From: Bacteroidota bacterium
GTDB taxonomy: Bacteria > Bacteroidota > Bacteroidia > Bacteroidales > F082
Assembly (NCBI GenBank): GCA_014382445.1
Contig: JACNJS010000010.1
Coordinates: 84,198-148,197 of the forward strand
Direction: 5' to 3'
Length of the DNA stretch: 64,000 nucleotides
Shown: in pieces, positions 18,415-26,168 of the stretch
Position numbering within the stretch: position 1 is the first letter of the stretch
How the letters are laid out: each line of letters starts with the position of its first letter
Made by a program: the position numbers and the translations under genes
The notes under the pieces: generated by a model
The model's database searches: none
Told to the model about the DNA's origin: nothing
Seen by the model: the letters and a program-made list of their open reading frames with translations, nothing else

Positions 18415-18514
18415 CTAGTTATTAACTGAATATTGCTTCTATAACTCATTTATTATAAAATGGTTCAATAAATTAGCCAAAACAAAATGACTTAATTAAT
18501 CTTTTCTTGTTCAA

Positions 18515-18544
18515 TTTGTATTTTCCAACTAACATCTATATTTT
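18515..18544 (+). promoter_or_regulatory. Candidate promoter of the prolyl oligopeptidase gene
   Basis: TTTG at 18515-18518 is followed after 18 bases by TATATTTT at 18537-18544, one base off TAnnTTTG, and lies 46 bases before the ATG. Spacing and position suit a Bacteroidota vegetative promoter. Confidence 0.33.
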
Positions 18545-18590
18545 TACAGATTATTTTCAAGCGTCCTAACAAAAATCAAATATTATTCTA

Positions 18591-20720
18591 ATGAAAACAA
18601 AATTAATTTTAGTAACGGCAATAAGTTTTATGCTATTAACACAACAATGTAAACAAAGTAGTAGCCCGATTAAATATCCAGAGGCTAATAAGATAGATAG
18701 TGTGGATGTGTATTTCGGTCACGAGGTTGCCGACCCTTACCGGTGGCTCGAAGATGATAACTCAGAAGAAACTGCTGCCTGGGTTGAAGCAGAAAATATA
18801 ATTACTCAAACATATCTTTCTGATATTCCTTTCAGAGATCAACTTAATGAACGATTAACGAAGATATGGAATTACCCAAAATATGGTGTTCCATTTAACA
18901 AAGGCGATAAGTACTTCTTTTTCAAAAACGATGGTATTCAAAATCAAAGTGTTCTGTATATGCAAAACACTCCTGAAGCTGAACCGGAAGTATTACTCGA
19001 TCCAAATGCTCTATCCGAAGATGGTACGGTAGCACTTGCATCATTGGGGATTTCCAAAAATGGCAATTACCTTGCTTACGGTATTTCCAGAGGTGGTTCC
19101 GATTGGAGTGAAATTTATGTTATGGATATAGAAACACGTGAAACTTTGAGCGATCATATTAACTGGGTAAAATTCTCTGGAATTAGCTGGAAAGATGACG
19201 GATTCTTCTATTCAGCTTATAGTGAACCTAAAGATGGTGATGAACTTTCGGGGCAAAACCAGTATCATAAAGTTTTTTATCATACACTTGGTACAACACA
19301 GGAAAAGGATTTATTGATTTTTGAAGATAAAGAAAATCCTTTACGTAATTTCCATGCGTATGTAACTGATGATGAGAATTTTTTGATAGTTGGAGAAACT
19401 GAAAGCACTAGTGGAAACGCCTTATATGCAGCAAAACTCAGGTCATTAAAAGATATTAAATTAAATAAAATTGCTGAGGGCTTTGATTACGATTATCATG
19501 TAATTGACAATATTGATGATAATCTGCTTATGCTCACTAACCATGAAGCTCCGAATCAAAAACTTGTTGTTACAAAGTATGATAATGCCGATCCTGCAAA
19601 TTGGAAGGACATTATACCTGAGAAAGCAAACGTATTGGAAACCGCATCGCTGGTTGGAGAATTAATTTTTGTAGAATATTTACAAGACGCCAGCAGCAAG
19701 GCCTATTTTTACAGTATTGATGGAACATTGACAAGAGAGCTTGACTTACCTGCAATAGGAACATTATCGGGCTTTAACGGTGAAAAAAATAAAAATACTG
19801 CCTACTTCGGTTTTACTTCATTCACTTTCCCATCCCGTGTATATAAATACAATCTTAGTTCCGGAAATACAGAACTAATGCATACATCGGATGTTGACTT
19901 TGAACCTGAAAATTACGTAACTAAACAAATATCCTATACAAGTAAGGATGGTACTAAAGTACCTATGTTTATTGTACATAAAAAAGATATTATGATGGAT
20001 GGTAATAATCCAACTATGCTTTACGGATACGGAGGTTTCAACATTAGCTTAACACCCAGCTTCAGCATAAGCAGAGTGGCATTTCTGGAGCAAGGTGGGA
20101 TTTATGTTATGGCCAATTTGAGAGGTGGAGGCGAATATGGTGAAGTATGGCATGAGGCAGGAACACTACAAAAAAAGCAAAATGTTTTTGACGATTTTAT
20201 TTCTGCAGCCAATTATCTTATAGATAATAAATATACTTCATCCGAAAAGCTTGCAATAATTGGTGGGTCGAACGGAGGTTTACTTGTTGGAGCTTGTATG
20301 ACTCAGCAACCCGAATTGTTTAAAGTTGCGATTCCGATAGTTGGAGTGATGGATATGTTGCGTTATCATAATTTCACTATTGGATGGGCATGGGCTGCTG
20401 ATTATGGTCGTAGCGATGACAGCGAAGAAATGTTTAAGTATTTATATGGCTACTCACCTTTACACAATATAAAGGAAGGAGTTGATTATCCTGCAACCCT
20501 TGCAATAACTGCTGATCATGATGATCGTGTGGTACCCGCTCACACCTTTAAATTTATGGCTACATTACAAGAACACAACAGTGGAAAGAATCCGGTATTG
20601 GTACGAATAGAAACCAAAGCAGGCCATGGTGCAGGTAAACCTACCGATAAACAAATTAGTGAAGCTACTGATATGTACAGCTTTATTATGTATAATTTGG
20701 GAATGGAGCCGGAGTTTTAG
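18591..20720 (+). CDS. Prolyl oligopeptidase (S9A family), exported
   Basis: A 709-residue serine peptidase that would cleave short peptides after proline. The seven-bladed propeller domain occupies about residues 75-440, with the family start YPEANKIDSVDVYFGHEVADPYRWLEDD in two pieces at 29-56. The alpha/beta-hydrolase domain follows. The catalytic triad reads Ser560 in GGSNGG, Asp645 in DHDDRVVP and His679 in GHGAGKP, with RGGGEYGE before it as usual. The N-terminus is hydrophobic and has a Cys at 20 (TQQC), but the lipobox is atypical, so periplasmic location is likely and lipidation doubtful. It stands alone, divergent from the PUL sigma gene. Confidence 0.94.
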   Translation: MKTKLILVTAISFMLLTQQCKQSSSPIKYPEANKIDSVDVYFGHEVADPYRWLEDDNSEETAAWVEAENIITQTYLSDIPFRDQLNERLTKIWNYPKYGVPFNKGDKYFFFKNDGIQNQSVLYMQNTPEAEPEVLLDPNALSEDGTVALASLGISKNGNYLAYGISRGGSDWSEIYVMDIETRETLSDHINWVKFSGISWKDDGFFYSAYSEPKDGDELSGQNQYHKVFYHTLGTTQEKDLLIFEDKENPLRNFHAYVTDDENFLIVGETESTSGNALYAAKLRSLKDIKLNKIAEGFDYDYHVIDNIDDNLLMLTNHEAPNQKLVVTKYDNADPANWKDIIPEKANVLETASLVGELIFVEYLQDASSKAYFYSIDGTLTRELDLPAIGTLSGFNGEKNKNTAYFGFTSFTFPSRVYKYNLSSGNTELMHTSDVDFEPENYVTKQISYTSKDGTKVPMFIVHKKDIMMDGNNPTMLYGYGGFNISLTPSFSISRVAFLEQGGIYVMANLRGGGEYGEVWHEAGTLQKKQNVFDDFISAANYLIDNKYTSSEKLAIIGGSNGGLLVGACMTQQPELFKVAIPIVGVMDMLRYHNFTIGWAWAADYGRSDDSEEMFKYLYGYSPLHNIKEGVDYPATLAITADHDDRVVPAHTFKFMATLQEHNSGKNPVLVRIETKAGHGAGKPTDKQISEATDMYSFIMYNLGMEPEF

Positions 20721-20748
20721 TAGACAATTTGTGATAAAGTTGTAGGAC

Positions 20749-20803
20749 TATCGCGTTGTCACGTTATCGCATTATCGGGTTGTCGGGTTGTCGGGTCTTC
20801 AGG
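20749..20803 (+). repeat. Degenerate tandem octamer array
   Basis: Six contiguous 8-base units of the form T(A/G)TC(G/A)(C/G)(G/A)T run from 20749 to 20796, the last two identical (TGTCGGGT), with a partial seventh to 20803. The gap 20721-20963 holds no convincing gene. A related array in inverted orientation occurs at 62139-62172. No spacers are present, so this is not CRISPR. Confidence 0.7.
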
Positions 20804-20963
20804 ATAAACCCAATCAACAATGACAACAAAGACATTAAAGAGAACCATCCCATCCACCACAACTATCCCTCACTAAAACTTAACAATTATTTAATATTGG
20901 AATCTTCTTATTTATTAATAGTTTTTTTTAGTCTTGCAAACTTATTATAAAACTATTTAAAAA

Positions 20964-23201
20964 ATGGAGTTCATATATCTGATTATTGTTGTACTATTAT
21001 TTTTTCTGGCCGGCTCCGACCTAATTGTTGGGGTAACCAACGACGCAGTTAACTTCTTAACCTCTGCTGTAGGATCAAAGGTGGCATCTTTCAGGGTAAT
21101 AATGCTTGTTGCCGCGATCGGTATATTAATTGGCGCGGTTTTCTCAAGCGGTATGATGGAAGTTGCAAGGAAGGGAATATTCAATCCCGGCGAGTTTTAT
21201 TTCAGCGAGATAATGATAATATTTATGGCCGTAATGGTAACTGACGTTATCCTTCTCGATGCATATAACACATGGGGATTACCAACCTCTACAACTGTTT
21301 CAATTGTATTTGAATTATTAGGTGCCGCAGTTGCTATGGCTTCCATAAAGTTTATGATGAGCGATGGCGGAATTACAATTGGTCAGTTTATTAATTCCTC
21401 AAAAGCACTCGCAATTATTTCCGGTATACTACTTTCGGTGGCTATAGCTTTTACGTTTGGTGCCCTAATCCAGTATTTTGCCAGAATTGCCTTCTCCTTT
21501 AATGTTGAAAAAAGAATTAAGTATATCGGAGCTGTTTGGGGTGGAATTGCATTTACAGCATTAACCTATTTTATGCTAATTAAAGGAGCAAAAGGGGCCT
21601 CATTTATGTCGGGTGACGTAAAAGACTGGATTGAACTAAACAGCCTATCAATTATTTTTTACAGTCTAATTGGATGGACATTAATCCTTCAGTTTTTATT
21701 TTGGATATTCAGAATCAATATACTAAAAATCATTGTATTGGTTGGCACATTTTCACTTGCAATGGCTTTTGCCGGAAACGATTTGGTAAACTTCATCGGT
21801 GTACCGATAGCAGGATACAATTCATGGGAGATATTTAGCGCCTCCGGGAGTGATAACCCTGATGGATTTTTAATGACGGCTTTGGGAGGTCCGGTATTAA
21901 CACCCGAAATATTTTTGGTGGCTGCAGGAGCGATTATGGTACTTACATTATACTTTTCAAAGAAGGCCAGGTCGGTACTAAAGACAGAGATTGATCTAAG
22001 TCGCCAGTCAGAAGGTATAGAAAGGTTCAAGCCAACATGGTTTTCAAAACTTTTAGTTCGTTCTTCTCTTAAGTTTTCAAACAATGTAAAACAATATCTG
22101 CCTGACTCTTTAACCGGATTTATTGAAAGGCAATTTGAACCCGTTAAAGAAAATAAACGAGTGGTTGATAAGCCAGCATTCGACTTAATAAGGGCATCCG
22201 TGAACCTTACGGTTGCCAGTGTACTTATTGCATTCGGGACCTCGCTAAAACTACCCCTTTCAACAACTTATGTAACTTTTATGGTTGCAATGGGAACATC
22301 ATTGGCTGATAACGCATGGGGCCGCGAAAGTGCAGTTTACAGGATTTCGGGAGTAATGGCGGTAATCGGTGGATGGTTTTTAACAGCAATAAGTGCATTT
22401 ACTGTAGCTTTTCTAATAGTTTTATTATTTTTCTATGGTGATTTGTACGCTATGTTTGGGATGGTAGTTGTTGTTATTTATATTATATACAGATCGCATC
22501 GTTATCATCAAAAGTCGACTAATATTGTCGATGAAGATGTGCAATCAGTACGCAGTCTATCGGAAGATAATATTGCCGAACAATCAAAGATTACGATTAT
22601 TACGAATCTCCAAAAAGTTATTGAGGTTTATGGATCAATAATTAACGCATTAGAAAAAGAAGATAAAAATGAGCTGAAAGTGCTTAAAGCCGACATCGAT
22701 AGTATTACAGCCAAAACCAAATACATGAAGGATAATATCAATGTAATTGTTGATAAACTCAGAGTAGGTTCGGTTGATACAGCATATTATTTTGTTCAGG
22801 TGCTCGACTTTATGCGTGAAATGTTACACTCAATTTCATATATAAATAATCCTGCCTATGTACATCTTGATAATAACCACAAACCTCTTATTAAAGAACA
22901 AATTGACGAGCTTAAGCAGTTTAATATAATTTTAGAAGAATTGTTTTCAAAAATCACATCAAGTATTGAATCATGTGATTATACTTCTCGTGATCAGATT
23001 CAATCAATTTTCACACAAATCCTTGAATTAATAGAGTTAAGCAACAAAAAACAGATCAAGCGGATTAAAAATGGGGTAGTGGGAACTAAGAATAGTATGC
23101 TGTTCATGAATATCATTAATGAAACTAAATATTTATCGTTAAATGCTGTTAATCTTTATAAGTCGCAGCGCGATTTTGTTATCGTCAAAAACAAAAAATG
23201 A
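20964..23201 (+). CDS. PiT-family inorganic phosphate transporter with PhoU-like C-terminal extension
   Basis: The 745-residue protein has about ten membrane segments over ~1-510 and the two PHO4 signature repeats: GVTNDAVNFLTSAVGSKVA (23-41) in the first half and AGNDLVNFIGVPIAGY in the second, plus the paired LPTSTTVS and LPLSTTYVT motifs. It would bring phosphate in with H+ or Na+. Residues ~530-745 are soluble and helical, with charged heptads and Asp/Glu clusters resembling PhoU. Many PiT proteins have a separate PhoU-like gene (pit accessory protein), so here the accessory part appears fused. The stop overlaps the next start by four bases (ATGA). Confidence 0.9.
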   Translation: MEFIYLIIVVLLFFLAGSDLIVGVTNDAVNFLTSAVGSKVASFRVIMLVAAIGILIGAVFSSGMMEVARKGIFNPGEFYFSEIMIIFMAVMVTDVILLDAYNTWGLPTSTTVSIVFELLGAAVAMASIKFMMSDGGITIGQFINSSKALAIISGILLSVAIAFTFGALIQYFARIAFSFNVEKRIKYIGAVWGGIAFTALTYFMLIKGAKGASFMSGDVKDWIELNSLSIIFYSLIGWTLILQFLFWIFRINILKIIVLVGTFSLAMAFAGNDLVNFIGVPIAGYNSWEIFSASGSDNPDGFLMTALGGPVLTPEIFLVAAGAIMVLTLYFSKKARSVLKTEIDLSRQSEGIERFKPTWFSKLLVRSSLKFSNNVKQYLPDSLTGFIERQFEPVKENKRVVDKPAFDLIRASVNLTVASVLIAFGTSLKLPLSTTYVTFMVAMGTSLADNAWGRESAVYRISGVMAVIGGWFLTAISAFTVAFLIVLLFFYGDLYAMFGMVVVVIYIIYRSHRYHQKSTNIVDEDVQSVRSLSEDNIAEQSKITIITNLQKVIEVYGSIINALEKEDKNELKVLKADIDSITAKTKYMKDNINVIVDKLRVGSVDTAYYFVQVLDFMREMLHSISYINNPAYVHLDNNHKPLIKEQIDELKQFNIILEELFSKITSSIESCDYTSRDQIQSIFTQILELIELSNKKQIKRIKNGVVGTKNSMLFMNIINETKYLSLNAVNLYKSQRDFVIVKNKK

Positions 23202-23659
23202 TTTTTAAAGACATAACCATTATTAGTGGAGGGCAGTCGGGTGTTGATCGGGCTGCCCTTGACTTTGCACTGGAAAATAATATCCTGTGCGGAGGATGGT
23301 GCCCTCTTGGCCGGTTAGCTGAAGACGGTATTATCTCTAATAACTATCCTCTTAAAGAAACAACCACCTCAAATTATGAAGAAAGAACAAATTTAAATGT
23401 AAGGGATAGTGACGGAACAATCATCATTTATAAAAACGAAATGGACAAAGGCACTTTACTTACTCGCGAAATTGCACAATATATAAACAAGCATTTAATT
23501 GTAATCAATCTATCTGTTTATCAATCATTTGATCAAATTAAGTTAAAAAACTGGATAACTCAAAATAAAATATCAGTATTAAATATTGCTGGTCCGCGCG
23601 AAAGTTTCAATCCGGGGATATATAAATTAGCTCATAGGTTTTTATTGGCTTTACTATGA
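23198..23659 (+). CDS. Small Rossmann-like protein of the putative molybdenum-carrier / YpsA-LOG superfamily
   Basis: This 153-residue protein opens with ISGGQSGVDRAALDFAL, the nucleotide-binding style motif of the 'putative molybdenum carrier' family, followed by GGWCPLGRLAEDGII and YEERTNLNVRDSDGTIIIY. The structural relatives bind nucleotide-like ligands (cytokinin-activating LOG, DprA-like folds); the molybdenum carrier role was shown for one algal protein only. It is translationally coupled to the phosphate transporter (ATGA overlap). Real function unknown; a ligand-binding or nucleotide-hydrolysing role is inferred from fold. Confidence 0.78.
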   Translation: MIFKDITIISGGQSGVDRAALDFALENNILCGGWCPLGRLAEDGIISNNYPLKETTTSNYEERTNLNVRDSDGTIIIYKNEMDKGTLLTREIAQYINKHLIVINLSVYQSFDQIKLKNWITQNKISVLNIAGPRESFNPGIYKLAHRFLLALL

Positions 23660-23714
23660 GGAATTTTATTTTTTTATCTATGGTGTCCGGTAAACTTTTA
23701 ATTTAACTGCCATA

Positions 23715-23925
23715 AATATTACCATCATTGTGTTATAGAATATTACACCCCTCTGGGGCTTACTATTGTTGGTGGATAAAATTTCTATCAATATTCCGCA
23801 GCTCTGCCGCTATCAACGTAGCTGCAGAGCAGCAAAATATTTGTTGCCAGTTATTTGTAAAGTATGACCAAAGCTGCAGCGCAGCGTAATATTTTATCAA
23901 TGATTTATGCCCTACAGTGGTGATT
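23715..23925. repeat. Intergenic repeat cluster of AATATT plus GC-rich palindromes
   Basis: The gap 23660-23904 holds no gene. It contains alternating units that pair an AATATT core with a short GC-rich palindrome: TATTACACCCCTCTGGGG (23741-23758), ATATTCCGCAGCTCTGCCGC (23791-23810), GCTGCAGAGCAGC followed by AAAATATTT (23821-23841) and GCTGCAGCGCAGC followed by GTAATATTTT (23874-23895), then CCTACAGTGG (23911-23920). Neighbouring units are in opposite orientation. The last unit runs into the 3' end of prmC. Confidence 0.6.
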
Positions 23926-24804
23926 TTTTTTAGATCCAAAAACAAATCTGCTTTTATATCTCAAATCTTTAACCAATTTAATATCCGAATAACCAAACTG
24001 ATTCATCAAAGCCACCATTTCATTTTTCCGACTTTCATTAATCTCAAAATAAATTCTTCCTCCGGTTTTTAAATTTTCTTTTGAGAAATTCAAAATTGCT
24101 TCATAATACTTCAAAGGTTTGTTGTCAGTCACGAACAGAGCGCTATGTGGCTCGTAATCAAGAACATTTTGGTGCATTTTTCTTTTATCCTCCTGAGTAA
24201 CATAAGGAGGATTACTCACAATTATATCAAACAATATTTGTTTACCTTTTTTATCTCTTATTGGCTCTTTGCTATTCAAAATGTCATGAATTTGAAATGC
24301 GACTTCCATATAATTTGCATCGGCATTTGTTTGTGCAATATTAATGGCAGATTGTGAAATGTCGGAAGCGTTAACATGCGCCCTCGTAAGCAAACTTTTC
24401 AAACCAATTGCAATACATCCGCTACCTGTTCCAATATCCAGAACAGTTAAATCACTATCTTTTTCACGATCGGTAATAAGCTTCACAAGCTCTTCTGTTT
24501 CTGGGCGAGGGATGAGCACATCCGGGTTAACTTCCAACTTTAAACCATGAAACTCAACAACGCCGGTAATGTATTGTACGGGCCTATACTTTTTGAGCTC
24601 CTTAACTGCCATATGCAACTTAAGTATCTCCGATTCTGAAAGTCGATAATCGGGATTCAAAATTAATTCGTTCCGTGTAATACTAAAAAAATGCTCTATC
24701 AATATTGACAATAATTGCTCAGCTTCTCTCTCATCGTAATAATCAAAAAGGTCTTGTACATATTTCTTCTTTAAATAACCTAATATATTATTCCTTATTT
24801 CCAT
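23905..24804 (-). CDS. prmC: Peptide chain release factor N5-glutamine methyltransferase
   Basis: A 299-residue class I methyltransferase with an N-terminal helical domain. Landmarks are YITGVVEFHGL (78-88), IPRPETEELV (98-107), the SAM-binding DIGTGSGCIAIGL (123-135) and the substrate-binding NPPY (198-201). It methylates the glutamine of the GGQ motif in release factors RF1 and RF2 in the cytoplasm. The last few codons (HHCRA) are encoded by the edge of the intergenic repeat cluster, so the native C-terminus may have been altered by that element. It stands alone, divergent from the NTPase gene. Confidence 0.94.
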   Translation of the reverse strand: MEIRNNILGYLKKKYVQDLFDYYDEREAEQLLSILIEHFFSITRNELILNPDYRLSESEILKLHMAVKELKKYRPVQYITGVVEFHGLKLEVNPDVLIPRPETEELVKLITDREKDSDLTVLDIGTGSGCIAIGLKSLLTRAHVNASDISQSAINIAQTNADANYMEVAFQIHDILNSKEPIRDKKGKQILFDIIVSNPPYVTQEDKRKMHQNVLDYEPHSALFVTDNKPLKYYEAILNFSKENLKTGGRIYFEINESRKNEMVALMNQFGYSDIKLVKDLRYKSRFVFGSKKNHHCRA

Positions 24805-25001
24805 TAGTGCAAATTACTGAAATTCTTTAGTACGTTTGTATTTTAAAATTTAGGTAACTAATCAGTGTGCGATAATAAATTGTATTGTACTCAATGCGAG
24901 TAATATAAGTTATTTACAAATTTAGTTTAATCGGAAAAGAGGAAAGAATATTTAATTCAAATCTTGGCTACTTAATCCTTCCTGCTGATTGTAAAAAATT
25001 T

Positions 25002-25529
25002 ATGAATACTAACAAGGTAATAATAATTACAGGAGATAAGGGCGAAGGCAAAACAACAAAGCTGCTTAATATTATTGACTTGCTAAAAAAAGAAAATATT
25101 AGCATTGCTGGTTTTACGGCGCAGGCTGAATGGATTGACGGGGTTAGGAATAAATATACTCTACATGATGTTAATTCTGAAAGTGCAATCACATTGTGTA
25201 CAGGCTACAAAATTGAAGGTTACTATCAACATGGGCGATTTTATTTTAATCCGCAGGCAATTGACTGTGGCATAAATTTATTGACAACAAAATATAAAAG
25301 TAAGTCGGTTATTGTTATTGATGAAGTTGGTCCATTCGAATTGAAAAATAAGATTTGGCATGATGGTTTATTATATCAGCTAAAAAATACGGCTAACACA
25401 ATATTAATGTCGGTAAGAGAAAAACTTGTATGTGATGTTATTGAAAAATTTAGCTTGAAAACCGTTATTATTTACAAACTCAACGAGCCTAATATTAAGA
25501 TAATTAATAAAATTATACCATTAAAGTAA
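25002..25529 (+). CDS. THEP1-like P-loop nucleoside-triphosphatase
   Basis: A 175-residue protein with Walker A GDKGEGKTT (11-19) and Walker B VIVIDEVGPFEL, the arrangement of the NTPase_1/THEP1 family (and the related DUF2478 group). These enzymes slowly hydrolyse ATP and other NTPs; the biological role is uncertain. A Cys and His near the middle (TLCTGYKIEGYYQHGRFYF) may be part of the family fold. No operon partner: the next gene is 131 bases downstream. The 197-base gap to prmC upstream shows nothing beyond AT-rich leader DNA. Confidence 0.8.
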   Translation: MNTNKVIIITGDKGEGKTTKLLNIIDLLKKENISIAGFTAQAEWIDGVRNKYTLHDVNSESAITLCTGYKIEGYYQHGRFYFNPQAIDCGINLLTTKYKSKSVIVIDEVGPFELKNKIWHDGLLYQLKNTANTILMSVREKLVCDVIEKFSLKTVIIYKLNEPNIKIINKIIPLK

Positions 25530-25660
25530 TGTGTTAATTTCTAATAATTGGAAGCTTTTAATAACGAAACACTTTATAGTTTTTACTTAATTCCTGGGAT
25601 ACGGAAAACCAAATTTAATGTATTTTAGCCCTCAATTAACCAGTACTAAATATCAACATA

Positions 25661-26143
25661 ATGTTTTTAATAGCAAAAATTGAAAGCACTTTAATTGCTG
25701 TTGCAGTTATACTTCTTATATTTTTCCCTGGATTGCTGATCGCGCAACATGATAGTTATAAAGGTATTGAAGCAAAGTTTTCAGAAAACGAATTATTAAC
25801 AATGGCTGGCGCAGCTGATTATGGCGACAATATTAGTGCTAAAATTTTTGAAGATGAGAAAAACACCTATTTTGCGGTTGACATAGGCAAACTTTCCTCA
25901 GAATATGAAAAAATCAGAATACTTGAGCTAAGTTATGCTGACAATGCATTGGTAAATATTGGTTCCGATAAAAATATGGAGTACTATTTATTTTTGGTGA
26001 ACAACACTTTAAATATATCATCCCATGAAATTATTAAGGTATTTGATGAGTTTAAAGTGCAATCAATTTCCGAACTGCAAGTCATGAACAATGAACAACT
26101 TCGGCTTTGGCTGATACAACATGACAAGTACTCTAAAAAATAA
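25661..26143 (+). CDS. Hypothetical exported protein
   Basis: Not recognised. The 160-residue product has a hydrophobic N-terminus (about 10-28, ending GLLIAQ) that looks like a signal peptide, then a mixed alpha/beta region with FAVDIGKLSSEYEKIRILELSYADN and a C-terminal helical part. It precedes the T9SS type B protein by 25 bases when that gene is started at 26169, so the pair is probably cotranscribed. It may be an accessory or unrelated envelope protein. Confidence 0.6.
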   Translation: MFLIAKIESTLIAVAVILLIFFPGLLIAQHDSYKGIEAKFSENELLTMAGAADYGDNISAKIFEDEKNTYFAVDIGKLSSEYEKIRILELSYADNALVNIGSDKNMEYYLFLVNNTLNISSHEIIKVFDEFKVQSISELQVMNNEQLRLWLIQHDKYSKK

Positions 26144-26168
26144 TGGTCAAAAGCCAAAACCATCATCA

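Noticed and set aside
20749-20803. Possible CRISPR array
   Set aside because: Repeats are 8 bases with no spacers and no cas genes.
20756-20950. 64-codon reading frame on the plus strand between the peptidase and phosphate transporter genes
   Set aside because: It runs through the octamer array and has no domain or start context; composition is that of a repeat.
26121-26168. Upstream start of the T9SS type B protein
   Set aside because: Would put 16 polar residues before the signal peptide and overlap the preceding gene.
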